A DNA stretch of 64,000 bases from an uncultured Verrucomicrobiota bacterium (GCA_903907995.1 CAIVQH010000023.1:62001-126000), one strand, 5' to 3'; shown: positions 1 through 8,848, counted from the stretch's first letter. Made by a program: numbers and translations. The notes: generated from the letters alone by a model not told the origin.

Positions 1-692
1 GTCTCCACGCGCAAGACTAGGGGACCTAGTGTCATGGATTTCGCGCCGGCGGCCTTGAAGGCGGCGTATTCCGCCGGGGTGAAATCGCCTTCGGGACCTA
101 CGATCACTCCCACAGAACGCGGCAGCCGCCCCTGTTCCGCTAAGAACCGCTCGAAATGGGCGCGGGGATGCTGTGGGGCATCCAACAGCGAGCCGATGAG
201 CAGCAGGTCAAAGCGTTCCTGGCGCTTCAGCCAAGCCGCAGAGGTCTGAGGCGTCTCCACCTTGGTGAGCCAGACTGCGCCACACTGCTTCGCGGCTTCA
301 GTCACGATGGTCTGCCATTTGTCGCGCTTGTCGTCGGCGTCGTCCGGCTGGCTGATGCTGCGCTCGGCCACCAGTGGCACAACGCGGGCGGCTCCGAGTT
401 CGACGGATTTCTGCAGTAGCCCATCCATCGCCTTCGTCTTGGCGATGGCCTGGATGAGGGTGATTTCACCGGCGCGTGGCGGATGCTGGAGCCGCTCCCG
501 CACCTGCACCGTCACGGCATTGCGGCTCACGGACTCGATCTGGCCGCGCAGCTCGCCCCCGGCACCATCCAACACGACGACCGGCTCTCCCGGCTGCACC
601 CGCAGCACGCGCGCGGCATGATGCGCGTCGGAGTCCGACAGGATGACCACGTCGGTCTTCGTCCGCTCCGGGGGCAGGAAGAAACGGTGCAT
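1..692 (-). CDS. rsmE: 16S rRNA (uracil1498-N3)-methyltransferase, 3'-truncated by window edge
   Basis: This frame has no stop inside the window, so the gene continues past base 1; 230 codons are visible. The translation begins MHRFFLPPERTKTD and contains the HHAARVLR motif of the N-terminal PUA-like domain, the IQAIAKTKAMDGLLQKSVEL segment of the SPOUT fold, a Glu-Ala-Lys-Gln motif, and IVGPEGDFTPAE, which in RsmE is part of the SAM-binding knot. The family methylates N3 of U1498 in 16S rRNA. The ATG lies 15 bases after the dnaJ stop, so it is probably co-transcribed with the grpE-dnaJ operon, an arrangement found in many bacteria. Confidence 0.93.
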   Translation of the reverse strand, partial: MHRFFLPPERTKTDVVILSDSDAHHAARVLRVQPGEPVVVLDGAGGELRGQIESVSRNAVTVQVRERLQHPPRAGEITLIQAIAKTKAMDGLLQKSVELGAARVVPLVAERSISQPDDADDKRDKWQTIVTEAAKQCGAVWLTKVETPQTSAAWLKRQERFDLLLIGSLLDAPQHPRAHFERFLAEQGRLPRSVGVIVGPEGDFTPAEYAAFKAAGAKSMTLGPLVLRVE

Positions 693-707
693 GTTGCCGT
701 CACGTGC

Positions 708-1874
708 TCAGCTGAAGAAATCCTTTGCGCGATCCAGGAAACCCTTGCTGCGGGGATTCACGCTGGGATCGCATAGCCGGGCAAATTCCTCGAGCTTCGC
801 GCGCTGCGCAGAGTCCAGCTTGTGCGGCACCTCGACGACCACTTTCGCGAGCAGGTCGCCGGTGCCGTAGCCCTGGATGTTCTTCACCCCGCGCCCCTTC
901 AGGCGAAAGGTCGTGCCGCTCTGCGTGCCGGCGGGAATGCGGATGTGGGCCTTGCCGTTGAGGGTCGGCACATCCACTTCTGCCCCGAGCGCCGCCTGGG
1001 TGAAGGCGATAGGCACTTCGCACAGCAGATCGTCGCCGTCGCGCTTGAAGAGGTCGTGCTCCTTCACGTGCAGCACGACGTAGAGGTCACCGGCTGTGCC
1101 GCCGCGCTGGCCCGCCTCGCCGTTGCCGGTGGACCGCAGCCGCGTGCCGTTGTCCACACCTCCTGGAATCCGAAGCGTGATCGTGGACGGCTTGTTCACG
1201 CGTCCGTCGCCGCCGCATACCTTGCAGGGCTTCTCAACGATCTCGCCGGCCCCCTCGCAGCGCGGGCACGTCTGCTGGATGCTGAAGATGCCCCGGGACA
1301 TCACCACGCGGCCGCGACCGGCGCACTGGATGCATTTGATGCGCTTGGAGCCCTTTTCCGCGCCGCTGCCGCTGCAATGGTCGCAGGTGGCCGGCTTGTT
1401 CACGGTGATCTGTTTCTCGGTGCCGGCCACGGCTTCCTCGAGCGTGATCTCCATGTCGTAGCGCAGGTCCGCGCCCCGCGTGTGGCCACCGGGCTCGGAA
1501 TCTTCGCCCCCCCCGGCACCGCCAAAAAACTGCTCGAAGATTGAGCCGAGATCCCCCTGCCCGCCGAAGGCCGAGCGGAAGATGTCGTTGGGATCATGGA
1601 AACCGCCACCGCCGCGCCCGCCACCGGCACGGGCGCGCGGGTCAAAGGCAGCATGGCCGTATTGGTCGTAGGCGGCGCGCTTCTGCGGGTCGCTGAGGGC
1701 CTCGTAGGCCTCGCCCAGCTCCTTGAACTTCTCCTCGGCCGCCTTGTCGCCGGGGTTCTTGTCGGGGTGATACTTCACCGCGAGCTTGCGGTAGGCCTTC
1801 TTGAGCTCGTCGGCAGACACGCTGCGCTCGACTCCGAGGACTTCGTAGTAGTCGCGTTTGGTGGAAGTGGCCAT
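708..1874 (-). CDS. dnaJ: Chaperone protein DnaJ
   Basis: A 388-residue type I J-protein, normal in length. The J-domain is at residues 8-75 with the DnaK-activating HPD at 36-38. It is followed by a Gly/Phe-rich linker at about 80-125 and then by four CxxCxGxG zinc-binding repeats starting near C164, C181, C203 and C217. The C-terminal substrate-binding domains contain [14 protein letters not shown]. It works with DnaK and GrpE in protein folding. grpE lies upstream in the same direction, separated by a small membrane-protein gene; dnaK is not in view. Confidence 0.97.
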   Translation of the reverse strand: MATSTKRDYYEVLGVERSVSADELKKAYRKLAVKYHPDKNPGDKAAEEKFKELGEAYEALSDPQKRAAYDQYGHAAFDPRARAGGGRGGGGFHDPNDIFRSAFGGQGDLGSIFEQFFGGAGGGEDSEPGGHTRGADLRYDMEITLEEAVAGTEKQITVNKPATCDHCSGSGAEKGSKRIKCIQCAGRGRVVMSRGIFSIQQTCPRCEGAGEIVEKPCKVCGGDGRVNKPSTITLRIPGGVDNGTRLRSTGNGEAGQRGGTAGDLYVVLHVKEHDLFKRDGDDLLCEVPIAFTQAALGAEVDVPTLNGKAHIRIPAGTQSGTTFRLKGRGVKNIQGYGTGDLLAKVVVEVPHKLDSAQRAKLEEFARLCDPSVNPRSKGFLDRAKDFFS

Positions 1875-1902
1875 GTAGGATGGTCAGGGGTAAAAAGCAA
1901 AC

Positions 1903-2154
1903 TTACGGTTTCTGAAACTGATTTGCCGGCGTGCCCCGCTCCATGTCGGTCACTTTCTGCCGCAGCTCCTCCAGCTCCTTCCGCATCTGCATCGTGTTGG
2001 CGGCGACAAAGAAGAAGCACATTGGCAGAAAGCAGAAGAACGCCGGCTGCCAGGCCGACGAACCGGCACCCAGAAAAGCGGATCCGACAAACCAAATCCC
2101 CGAAAGGAATGCGCAAAAAGCAAATGGAGCGAAGTGGGCCAGGGTCTTCTTCAT
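1903..2154 (-). CDS. Small two-helix membrane protein between grpE and dnaJ
   Basis: An 83-residue protein with two hydrophobic segments (about residues 8-28 and 34-54), rich in Phe, Cys and Ala. A charged, probably helical tail (MRKELEELRQKVTDMERG) follows. It sits 36 bases after grpE and 28 bases before dnaJ on the same strand, so it is likely co-transcribed. I do not recognise the family. The tail could form a short coiled coil on the cytoplasmic side. A non-coding origin is unlikely given the clean segment pattern and tight spacing. Confidence 0.7.
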   Translation of the reverse strand: MKKTLAHFAPFAFCAFLSGIWFVGSAFLGAGSSAWQPAFFCFLPMCFFFVAANTMQMRKELEELRQKVTDMERGTPANQFQKP

Positions 2155-2190
2155 AAGGCGATGGGACAGGGGGCGTCTGCGCTGAAAACT

Positions 2191-2748
2191 TCAGTTTTCA
2201 GGGGTTTTCGAAGGCTTCTTCGCCACAACCACGCTGGCCGGGCGCAAGAGCCGGTCCCGCAGCTTGTAGCCCTTGCGGAGCTGCTGCACGACCTGGCCCT
2301 CGGGAGCTTCCGTGGTCTCGAGCTGCGAGACCGCCTCGTGCAGCGACGGGTCAAACGGCTGGCCGACGGCGCTGACCTCCTCCAGCCCGGCGTCGGTGAA
2401 CGCGCTGCGCAACTGGCTGTGGATCATGTTCACGCCCACCTTGAGCGTTTCCACCGAGGCGTTGGGCTGGTTGGTGGCGGCCATCGCCATGTCGAAGTTG
2501 TCGAGCACCGGCAGCAGCTTGGTGAGCGTCACCTCGGTGCCCGTCCGCCGCGCCTCGTCCCGTTCCCGGGCGGCGCGCTTCTTGAAATTGTCAAAGTCCG
2601 CCGTCGTGCGCAACAGGCGCTCATAATACTCCGTGGCCTGCGCGGCCTTGGCCTTCAGATCGGCAATATGGTCGGCGGTCAATGGCTCGGAGGACGATTC
2701 CTCACCGGGCTGATCGGTGTCCGCTTTGCTGGATTTTTCTTCACTCAT
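2191..2748 (-). CDS. grpE: Nucleotide exchange factor GrpE
   Basis: A 185-residue protein starting at MSEEKSSKAD. An in-frame upstream start would add 15 poorly conserved residues, so I prefer the ATG at 2748. It has an acidic, disordered N-terminus, then a long helix carrying DFDNFKKRAARERDE (the GrpE dimer helix), and the conserved C-terminal VVQQLRKGYKLRDRLLRPASVVVAKK beta domain. GrpE releases ADP from DnaK. An 8-bp hairpin at 2182-2201 overlaps the stop codon but has no T-tract on the coding strand. Confidence 0.95.
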   Translation of the reverse strand: MSEEKSSKADTDQPGEESSSEPLTADHIADLKAKAAQATEYYERLLRTTADFDNFKKRAARERDEARRTGTEVTLTKLLPVLDNFDMAMAATNQPNASVETLKVGVNMIHSQLRSAFTDAGLEEVSAVGQPFDPSLHEAVSQLETTEAPEGQVVQQLRKGYKLRDRLLRPASVVVAKKPSKTPEN

Positions 2749-2854
2749 GATGCAATCGACTTCCCAAAAGAGGGCGCAAAGTAGTGGGCACAATCGCGCC
2801 CGGCAATAGCGACGGTTTGAAGGGTGCTGGGGCGCAGGGAGAATCGGCCACTGC

Positions 2855-2910
2855 CGCTCCCCCGCTCCCTTTCACCCTTGCTCCCCTGCTCCCCTACCCT
2901 CCTGTTCACC
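2855..2910 (+). repeat. Octad-period C-rich tandem repeat
   Basis: The top strand repeats units such as TTGCTCCC and CTGCTCCC with a period of about 8. The array overlaps the end of the PlsC reading frame and supplies its last dozen codons (the EQEGRGAGEQG tail). It belongs to the same dispersed family as the 7-bp arrays elsewhere in the window. Confidence 0.6.
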
Positions 2911-3573
2911 GGCCGGCTCCAGCCGGGCAATCGCCGCCATGATCTGGTCAGCCGCCTCCTGATAAATGGCCTTGAGCCGGGGTTTGGCACAGGTCGCCGC
3001 CTCAGCCCGCAATTCGGTGAACGGCATCGCCTCCCCGAACCGGATCGCCACCCGGTAGGGACGCGGCAGCCAGTGATGCCGGCCGTAGGCCTCAAAACTG
3101 CCACACACCCGCACCGGCACCACGAGCGCGTCGGACTTGATCACCGTCAGGCCGATGCCCGATTTCGCCGATTGAAGCCGGCCATCCCGCGTGCGGGTGC
3201 CCTCGGGAAAAAGCAGGATGCAGCCGCCCGCATGGAGCCGGTCGAGGATGGCCTTGAGCCCCGCGCCACCACCCGCACGATCCACGGGTACGGCATTGTA
3301 CTGCCGGATGAGCCAGCCGAAGACCGGCGTGTGAAACAGCGTGTCCCGGGCGAGAAAATTTACCGGCCGCTCCACCGCGCTGCCGATCAACGGCGGATCG
3401 GCAAACGACGCATGGTTGGCCGCCAAGACCACGGGACCGACGGCCGGCACCCGTTCGGGATTGAACACCCGCCACCGGAACCACACGGAAAACAGCAGCC
3501 TGGTGACGTTCCAGGAAGCCCGGTAAATCGCCGTCATGCGCGGCGTTTCGATGGACTTTGCTTCAGTTGTCAT
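2872..3573 (-). CDS. PlsC-type 1-acylglycerol-3-phosphate acyltransferase
   Basis: A 233-residue protein from the ATG at 3573; a GTG at 3621 would add 16 residues. It has the acyltransferase NHxxxxD motif (H54, D59) and FPEGTR at 122-127, which binds the phosphate of the acceptor. It also has an N-terminal hydrophobic stretch at 22-36. The family transfers an acyl chain to lysophosphatidate at the inner membrane during phospholipid synthesis. The C-terminal EQEGRGAGEQG is encoded by a tandem repeat and is unlikely to be ancestral. A general acyltransferase role cannot be excluded. Confidence 0.88.
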   Translation of the reverse strand: MTTEAKSIETPRMTAIYRASWNVTRLLFSVWFRWRVFNPERVPAVGPVVLAANHASFADPPLIGSAVERPVNFLARDTLFHTPVFGWLIRQYNAVPVDRAGGGAGLKAILDRLHAGGCILLFPEGTRTRDGRLQSAKSGIGLTVIKSDALVVPVRVCGSFEAYGRHHWLPRPYRVAIRFGEAMPFTELRAEAATCAKPRLKAIYQEAADQIMAAIARLEPAGEQEGRGAGEQG

Positions 3574-3636
3574 GCGCAGGTGGATTGAACGATGAAGGCG
3601 CGAAGAGCGGAAAGGGGGCACATTTTCTCGGCCCGT

Positions 3637-4419
3637 TCATTCCACATCCACCTTAAGCCCATCATAGGCAAACCACACGCCTTCGGGCAGTTCCGCCTGG
3701 TCACGGTCGTGGTCGTAGTCATGGGTCAGGTGTGTGAAATAGGTGCGACCGGCCCCGATTCGCCGTGCGGTGGTCAACGCTTCGTCGAGGCACATGTGCG
3801 TCGGGTGCGGGTTCGGGCGCAGCGCATCCAGCACCACCACGTCCACACCCCGGACCGCCGCGATCACCTCGTCCGGCACCTCCTTGCAATCGGTAAGATA
3901 AGCCATCCGTGGCCCGTCGCGTTGCGCGAAGAGGAATCCGGTGGTCGTCATGCGCCCGTGCGGCAGCGCAAAGGGCGTGATGGTCAGGTCTCCCAGCTCA
4001 AATGGCCCTTGGATCACTTGTGGGGCGGGATTGAAGTAGCTCCGGGGAATCGGCCGCCCATCGAAGGCGTAGGAAAAAACACGTGCCAGGGAGGCCATGG
4101 TCTCCTCGCTGGCATAGATCGGCAGCGGGCTGTCCCGCAGGTCACAGACCCGTCGGCAGTCGTCCATACCCATGATGTGATCGGCATGCGCGTGGGTGAC
4201 CAGCACCGCGTCGAGGTACCCCAGCCCCGCCCGCAGCATCTGCGTGCGGAAATCGGGGGTCGTGTCCACGACCAGCCTCACCGCCGGGGTTTCGACATAG
4301 ATCGAGGATCTCAGGCGGTGGTTTCGCGGGTTCGCCAAGTACTCCGGCGGATACTCCCGGCCGATGATCGGAACCCCTTGCGAGGTGCCCGAGCCCAGGA
4401 AGCAGAACGAAAACGACAT
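3637..4419 (-). CDS. MBL-fold metal-dependent hydrolase (PhnP/LipB-associated type)
   Basis: A 260-residue protein starting [17 protein letters not shown]; an in-frame TTG start upstream is less likely. The metallo-beta-lactamase metal site is visible as HAHADH at 76-81, followed by later His/Asp ligands (PHGRMTT, LTDCKE and [13 protein letters not shown]). The opening [11 protein letters not shown] and the [12 protein letters not shown] segment match the PhnP-like phosphoribosyl cyclic phosphodiesterase branch. No phn genes are nearby, so the substrate is open. It is divergent from recN, with about 70 bases between starts. Confidence 0.85.
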   Translation of the reverse strand: MSFSFCFLGSGTSQGVPIIGREYPPEYLANPRNHRLRSSIYVETPAVRLVVDTTPDFRTQMLRAGLGYLDAVLVTHAHADHIMGMDDCRRVCDLRDSPLPIYASEETMASLARVFSYAFDGRPIPRSYFNPAPQVIQGPFELGDLTITPFALPHGRMTTTGFLFAQRDGPRMAYLTDCKEVPDEVIAAVRGVDVVVLDALRPNPHPTHMCLDEALTTARRIGAGRTYFTHLTHDYDHDRDQAELPEGVWFAYDGLKVDVE

Positions 4420-4490
4420 CGTCAGCCAACGATGAACGGCGCAGTTTGCGATTGGCAACCGGCAATCGAAGCTTGGAAATCAGGCCCGCC

Positions 4491-6164
4491 GTGCTGACGA
4501 CCCTCCGCATCAAGAATCTCGCCCTGGTGGCCGACCTCACGCTTGAGCTGCGCCCCGGACTCAACGTCATCACCGGCGAGACCGGCGCCGGCAAGTCCGT
4601 CATCCTCGGCGCCCTGAACCTCGTGCTCGGCCAGCGGGCGGATCGCGGGGCCATCCGCGGCGGAGCCGATGGCTGCACGGTCGAGGCCGTGCTGGATGTC
4701 AGCGGCCTGCGCGCCCCTCTGGCTGGCTTCCTGGAGGAGAACGGCCTGGAACCCTGCGACGGGGGACAGCTCGTGCTCAAGCGCACTTTCACCGCCGCCG
4801 GTACGAACCGCCAGTTCGTCAACGGTTCGCCCACCACGCTGGCAACGCTCGCCACGCTGGGCGAATGGCTTGTGGACCTCCATGGCCCGCATGAGCACCA
4901 GTCGCTGCTGCAGCCCGCGAAACAGCTCGCCATCCTCGATGCCTTCGGCGGACTTGCCCCGAAGCGAGACGCCTTCGCCGAACTGGTCCGCCGCCGTGGT
5001 GCCGTCGAGGCCGAAAAGGCGACTCTGATCGTGGACGAACGGACCTATGCGCAGCAACTGGACCTGCTGCGCTTCCAGGTGCGCGAAATCACGGAGGCCA
5101 AACTCCGGCCCGAGGAGGCGGAGGAGGTCGAGGCGGAGTTCAACCGCGCGAGCAATTCCGCCCGATTGCTCGAGCTCTCGCAGTCCGCCCAGGGCGCGCT
5201 CGGCGAGAATGACGACGCAATCCTTACCCAGCTCGGGGCGCTGGGCCGGGTGCTGCATGACCTCCAGCGCGTGGATGCCACGGCCACGCCGTTGGTGGAG
5301 GGCCACGAGCAAGCCGTTTCTCTCTTGCGCGACCTGCAGGGCGACCTTTCCCGCTACGCCGACCGCATCGAGCTGGATCCGGCCCGGCTCGGTGAGGTCG
5401 AAGCCCGGCTCAATCTCATCCATTCCCTGAAGCGAAAGTACGGTGGCTCCCTCGCCGAGGTGATCGCCTACGGCGAAGAATCCCAGACTAAGCTGGCGAT
5501 CCTGGAAGGCCGGGACGCCGAGCTCGCCCGCCTCAACACCGAACTGGCCCGGCTCGATACCGAACTGGCGACCGCCGGCAAGGCGCTGACCGCCGAACGC
5601 AAAAAGCTGATCCCGAAACTGGCCAAGGCGGTCGCCAAGGAGCTGTCCGCTCTCGGCTTCAAGCAAAGCAGCTTCGACGCGGCGCTGTCTTCCAATTCCC
5701 AGCTCCCAGCTCCTCTTTGTCTGACCGGCTTCGATGAACTCGATTTCCTGTTCGCCCCCAACCCCGGCGAACCGGCGCGTCCCCTGCGCGCCATCGCCTC
5801 CAGCGGCGAGCTCGCCCGCGTGATGCTCGCGCTCAAGACCGTGCTCGCCGCCGAGGACGAGGTCCCCGTGCTCGTGTTCGACGAGGTGGATGCAAACGTC
5901 GGCGGCGAAACCGCCACCGCTGTCGGCGAGAAGATGCGGCAAATTGCCCGGCAGCATCAGGTGCTCTGCATCACCCACCTGGCCCCGGTCGCCGCCCACG
6001 GCGATGCCCACTACGTCGTGAGCAAGGAGCTCGTCGCCGGTCGCACCGAGTCGCATATCGCGCTGCTGGACCGCGCCCACCGCATCGACGAGCTGGCCCG
6101 GATGCTCGGTGGCCTTACCACCGCCTCCCGGAGGCACGCGGAGGAGCTGCTGAAGGGGCACTGA
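4491..6164 (+). CDS. recN: DNA repair protein RecN
   Basis: A 557-residue SMC-like ATPase starting at GTG 4491 (LTTLRIKNLALVADL follows). The Walker A GETGAGKS is at 29-36. A long coiled-coil middle runs from about 150 to 380. The signature SSGELARVMLALK is near 437 and the Walker B VLVFDEVD at 460-467. The C-terminus has THLAPVAAHGDAHYVVSK, typical of RecN. It acts in double-strand-break repair. A 7-bp tandem repeat at 5689-5723 encodes SNSQLPAPLCL, inserted just before the conserved DELDFLFAPNPGEP segment without breaking the frame. Confidence 0.95.
   Translation: MLTTLRIKNLALVADLTLELRPGLNVITGETGAGKSVILGALNLVLGQRADRGAIRGGADGCTVEAVLDVSGLRAPLAGFLEENGLEPCDGGQLVLKRTFTAAGTNRQFVNGSPTTLATLATLGEWLVDLHGPHEHQSLLQPAKQLAILDAFGGLAPKRDAFAELVRRRGAVEAEKATLIVDERTYAQQLDLLRFQVREITEAKLRPEEAEEVEAEFNRASNSARLLELSQSAQGALGENDDAILTQLGALGRVLHDLQRVDATATPLVEGHEQAVSLLRDLQGDLSRYADRIELDPARLGEVEARLNLIHSLKRKYGGSLAEVIAYGEESQTKLAILEGRDAELARLNTELARLDTELATAGKALTAERKKLIPKLAKAVAKELSALGFKQSSFDAALSSNSQLPAPLCLTGFDELDFLFAPNPGEPARPLRAIASSGELARVMLALKTVLAAEDEVPVLVFDEVDANVGGETATAVGEKMRQIARQHQVLCITHLAPVAAHGDAHYVVSKELVAGRTESHIALLDRAHRIDELARMLGGLTTASRRHAEELLKGH
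5689..5723 (+). repeat. Heptad tandem repeat inside recN
   Basis: About five 7-bp units (for example TTCCCAG then CTCCCAG) lie in a variable loop of the RecN reading frame. Period, position and base bias match the intergenic arrays of this window. Confidence 0.6.
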
Positions 6165-6180
6165 CCCTGGGGAATTGCGG

Positions 6181-6200
6181 GTTTCGAATTTCGAATTGCC
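6181..6200 (+). repeat. Short heptad repeat after recN
   Basis: A short run with 7-bp period (ATTTCGA-type units) starts 16 bases after the recN stop. Confidence 0.5.
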
Positions 6201-6263
6201 GCATATTCGGCGCCTCTCGCGCACTCCCCTATTCACTGGTGCACTCGTTCACTGGCATCCTCG

Positions 6264-6298
6264 CTACTCCCAACTCATAACTCACAAATCGTAACTAA
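6264..6298 (+). repeat. Heptad tandem repeat after slyX-like gene
   Basis: Units of the AACTCAT/AACTCAC type with period 7 sit directly beyond the stop of the slyX-like gene. On that gene's coding strand they read as the purine-rich GAGTTAT form. Confidence 0.65.
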
Positions 6299-6303
6299 CC
6301 TTC

Positions 6304-6534
6304 CTACGGCGCGTAATGCGGGGGCTTTTGCTGGTTTCCGGCCATCCGCTCCAGTTCCTGCGTCTGCATGGTCGTGTCGATCTGTTCCAGCCGCTTTTGC
6401 AACCGGGTCAGCAGCTTGCCCTGTGCGATGACAGCCCCGTTCAGCTCATCGTACTGGCGTTCCAGATGGGCGTGGCTGGCCTCCAGCTTTTCCAGCCGGG
6501 CGCTGAGTTGATGTTCACGGTCGCTCGGATTCAT
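6304..6534 (-). CDS. slyX: SlyX-like protein
   Basis: A 76-residue protein that is almost entirely predicted coiled coil (ARLEKLEASHAHLERQYD, then LQKRLEQIDTTMQ) and ends in the PPHY motif characteristic of SlyX. Length and tail match the family, whose function is not settled. The ATG is embedded in a 7-bp tandem array (6531-6570), so the repeat supplies the start codon. A second array touches the stop codon side. Confidence 0.82.
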   Translation of the reverse strand: MNPSDREHQLSARLEKLEASHAHLERQYDELNGAVIAQGKLLTRLQKRLEQIDTTMQTQELERMAGNQQKPPHYAP

Positions 6535-6570
6535 AACTCAAAACTCATAACTCATCATTCACAGCTCATC
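6531..6570 (+). repeat. Heptad tandem repeat between DUF2007 and slyX-like genes
   Basis: Units such as ATAACTC and AAAACTC repeat with period 7. The array spans the gap between two minus-strand genes, overlapping the start codon of the slyX-like gene and the last codons of the DUF2007-like gene. Confidence 0.68.
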
Positions 6571-6768
6571 CTGCCGGTCGGCGAAAAAGAGCTGCCAGGC
6601 ACGGTCGTAATCGGCTTCGGGCACCAGCACGCGGGCTTCACGGTCCAGATCCTCGTTATCCGGCGCGGTCAGATCGGTGAACTCTTGGATCGCCGCGATG
6701 CCATGCTTCTCCAGCCACACGACCAGCAGTTCGGTCTTGATGACCGGACCGGTGAAGAATTCGCGCAT
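6559..6768 (-). CDS. DUF2007-like small signalling-type protein
   Basis: A 69-residue protein (MREFFTGPVIKTELLVVWL...) with the pattern of DUF2007: a short alpha/beta domain with a TELLVVWLEKHGI core and a late VLVPEADYDRAWQLF segment. The family is annotated only as putative prokaryotic signal transducing. It lies 24 bases upstream of the slyX-like gene on the same strand. Function unknown. Confidence 0.7.
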   Translation of the reverse strand: MREFFTGPVIKTELLVVWLEKHGIAAIQEFTDLTAPDNEDLDREARVLVPEADYDRAWQLFFADRQDEL

Positions 6769-6796
6769 GACCGAGGCTGGGGCCGGTTTTCAATTT

Positions 6797-6820
6797 GGAA
6801 AACAGGAAAACAGGAACAGC
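6797..6820 (+). repeat. Octad tandem repeat
   Basis: Three 8-bp units of the GGAAAACA type lie between the DUF2007-like gene start and the stop of the membrane-protein gene. A near-identical array recurs at 10533-10556. Confidence 0.6.
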
Positions 6821-6833
6821 CAAGCGACCGGTT

Positions 6834-7337
6834 CTACTTCCGCAGCGGCATGAGCGCGAAATGGAGCACCAGCCAGATCGGCACCGCGAACACGGCGATG
6901 GCCGTCACTCGTGGCCAGGACCATTCGACATAGCCGGACTGGATCGGGAAGATTGCGATCATGAAGTAGGCGCTGAAACGTGTGTGCCCGAGAAATTTCA
7001 TACCTTTCGGATAGCGCCGGCGCAAACCGCTCCAGAGCGCGAGCGCTCCCAGGAAGATCACCAGCAGCGTGACCGCCGAGTTTACGGCGAACAGGCCGTG
7101 CGTGTTCAGGCCGACCACCTTGGCCGGATCATTCCGGAACGCCTGCCAGGCCCAGTGCGCGCCCGACCAGAGCAGGGCAAAGCCGGTCTGGATGGCGGTG
7201 TTGAAAGTCGCCTTGGCCGAGGTCAGCTCGTTCATCGCCCAGCCGAAATAGAGCGGCACAATGCCCCACACGAGCTGCTCGTGGTGAAACGGCAGGCGGA
7301 TCAACTCGGCAAACGTGAACCAAAGGTCGGGCGACAC
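6834..7337 (-). CDS. Four-helix integral membrane protein
   Basis: A 167-residue protein with about four hydrophobic segments (near residues 22-42, 45-65, 78-100 and 120-160), a C-terminal basic end and conserved-looking aromatic residues. No catalytic motif is visible. It lies between ruvX and the DUF2007-like gene on the minus strand, with tandem repeats on both sides. I do not recognise the family. Confidence 0.75.
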   Translation of the reverse strand: MSPDLWFTFAELIRLPFHHEQLVWGIVPLYFGWAMNELTSAKATFNTAIQTGFALLWSGAHWAWQAFRNDPAKVVGLNTHGLFAVNSAVTLLVIFLGALALWSGLRRRYPKGMKFLGHTRFSAYFMIAIFPIQSGYVEWSWPRVTAIAVFAVPIWLVLHFALMPLRK

Positions 7338-7342
7338 AGGGG

Positions 7343-7377
7343 AAGTTATGAGTTACAAGTTGCGAGTTGCGAGTGAT
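7343..7377 (+). repeat. Heptad tandem repeat upstream of membrane-protein gene
   Basis: Units GAGTTAC, AAGTTGC and GAGTTGC in tandem start six bases before the minus-strand start codon. Confidence 0.7.
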
Positions 7378-7410
7378 TAAGCCGGCGCTGCGCCGCTGCT
7401 CGTTCTCTCC

Positions 7411-7452
7411 TGCCTCCCACCTCGCGTCTTCTGTCTCCTGTCTCCTCCGTCC
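7411..7452 (+). repeat. Heptad tandem repeat downstream of ruvX
   Basis: Six units with period 7 (for example TGTCTCC twice) end two bases before the ruvX stop codon. On the ruvX coding strand the array is purine-rich. Confidence 0.66.
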
Positions 7453-7453
7453 G

Positions 7454-7867
7454 TCACATCGACAGCGAGTCCAGGTAGCTCTGCAGGAGGATCGCCGCGG
7501 CCATCTTGTCCACCTTCTCCTTGCGGTCCATGCGGCGGACATTGCCCTCGATCAGCACGCGGTTCGCCTGGGCCGAGGTCAGCCGTTCGTCCCAGAGCTG
7601 CAGGGGGACGGCGACGGTTTCCTTCAGTACGGTCACAAACTCACGGACCTTGCCCGCCGCTTCGCCGTAGCTGCCGTCCATGTTGCGCGGCATGCCGACG
7701 AGGATCAGCTCGACCTCCTTGGTCCTGATCAGTTCCTTGAGCCGGGCCAGAAAATCTCCAAACGGTTCCGCCGGGATGAACTCCAGCGGCTGGGCGATCA
7801 TCTTCAGCTGGTCGCTGAGGGCGACACCGATCCGCTTGGTGCCATGGTCGAGGGCAAGGATACGCAT
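7454..7867 (-). CDS. ruvX: Putative pre-16S rRNA nuclease / Holliday-junction resolvase-like YqgF
   Basis: A 137-residue protein of normal length with an RNase-H-like fold. The acidic active site is visible: D7 in ILALDHGTKRIG, E94 in WDERLTS, and D120 in KEKVDKMAA. In E. coli the homologue processes the 5' end of 16S rRNA; recombination roles have also been proposed. nagB is upstream with a 57-base gap on the same strand. Confidence 0.94.
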   Translation of the reverse strand: MRILALDHGTKRIGVALSDQLKMIAQPLEFIPAEPFGDFLARLKELIRTKEVELILVGMPRNMDGSYGEAAGKVREFVTVLKETVAVPLQLWDERLTSAQANRVLIEGNVRRMDRKEKVDKMAAAILLQSYLDSLSM

Positions 7868-7924
7868 GGGCGAGAATTCGGGCGGCGAAAGGCGGAGCGC
7901 GAGTGGAAAACAGGGCTGAAATTG

Positions 7925-8704
7925 TCAGAGCAGCGACGCCGAATCCTGATCCAGCAGCATGTCGCACTGCGCCTGCGTGCGCAGGAATGAGGCCGGACAG
8001 GCGGTCGAAACCGGCCCCTGCAGGGTGTTCTTCACCGGCACGGCCTTCCGCAGCTCGGGGGCAAGGCACAGCATCTTCTTTGCGGAACAGAGCGCGGGGA
8101 TCGTGAGCGTGAAGGCGTAGGGCGGCACCGCCTCCAGCGAGGGGAAGTGGCCTTCCTTGACCTGCTGCATCTTGCAGGCGTCATCGAGCTTCACCAGCTT
8201 CACCCAGTGCGCGTCGTCGAAGCGGGCGACCGGCGGATCGTTAAAGGCCAGGTGCCCGTTTTCGCCGATGCCGAGGCAGCACAGGTCGATTGGCTGGACC
8301 TTGAGCAGCGCAGTGTAGCGGGCACACTCGTCGAGCGGCAGTTCGGCATCGCCGCCGAGGTAGTGGAAGGCGCGCGGGTTCACGAGGCTCGCGACGCGCT
8401 CTTTCATGTACCGGCGGAAGCAGGCGGAATGATCCGCCGGCACCCCGAGGTACTCGTCCATGTGGAAGAGCGTCACCCGCGACCAGTCCACCCCGCCGAG
8501 CGCGACCAGCTCCTTGAGGAAGCGGATCTGGGAATTGCCCGTGGCCAGGATGGCGGCGGCGGAACCCTGCCGGGCGATGGTGCCGGCCAGCAGCTCCTGC
8601 ACGCGCCGGGCCACGGCGGTGGACAGGTCGGCGTAGGTGGCAAACACCTCAACCTTCAACGCATCGGCGTTGAAGCTGCGGATCGGCAAAGGGGCGGACG
8701 GCAT
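7925..8704 (-). CDS. nagB: Glucosamine-6-phosphate deaminase-like isomerase
   Basis: A 259-residue sugar-phosphate isomerase/deaminase. The HMDEYLGVPADHSACFRRYM segment and GIGENGHLAFNDPP match the phosphate loop and catalytic Asp/His region of NagB. The family converts glucosamine-6-phosphate to fructose-6-phosphate plus ammonia. No nagA is adjacent. A 6-phosphogluconolactonase-like role is less likely given the intact IGENGH motif. Confidence 0.87.
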   Translation of the reverse strand: MPSAPLPIRSFNADALKVEVFATYADLSTAVARRVQELLAGTIARQGSAAAILATGNSQIRFLKELVALGGVDWSRVTLFHMDEYLGVPADHSACFRRYMKERVASLVNPRAFHYLGGDAELPLDECARYTALLKVQPIDLCCLGIGENGHLAFNDPPVARFDDAHWVKLVKLDDACKMQQVKEGHFPSLEAVPPYAFTLTIPALCSAKKMLCLAPELRKAVPVKNTLQGPVSTACPASFLRTQAQCDMLLDQDSASLL

Positions 8705-8820
8705 GCGTCAGAAAACGCTAGCGTCACCCCGCGCCGCGGTGAAACGAAAATCGACCCCGCATTCGGGGTATCCACCAGTGCCGGGGAATGCAGGGGGCAA
8801 CTTTCCCGCGAAGTTTTTCT

Positions 8821-8848
8821 TTGCACGGGCGGATCGCTCGACTATTTA
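8821..8848 (+). promoter_or_regulatory. Sigma-70-type promoter of tRNA-Val(CAC)
   Basis: A TTGCAC -35 box and a TATTTA -10 box are separated by 16 bases, 14 bases before the tRNA 5' end. Position and boxes support a dedicated tRNA promoter. Confidence 0.6.

Noticed and set aside
4422-6236. 604-codon minus-strand open frame
   Set aside because: It lies wholly opposite recN, whose plus-strand translation has clear RecN motifs; high GC gives long antisense frames.
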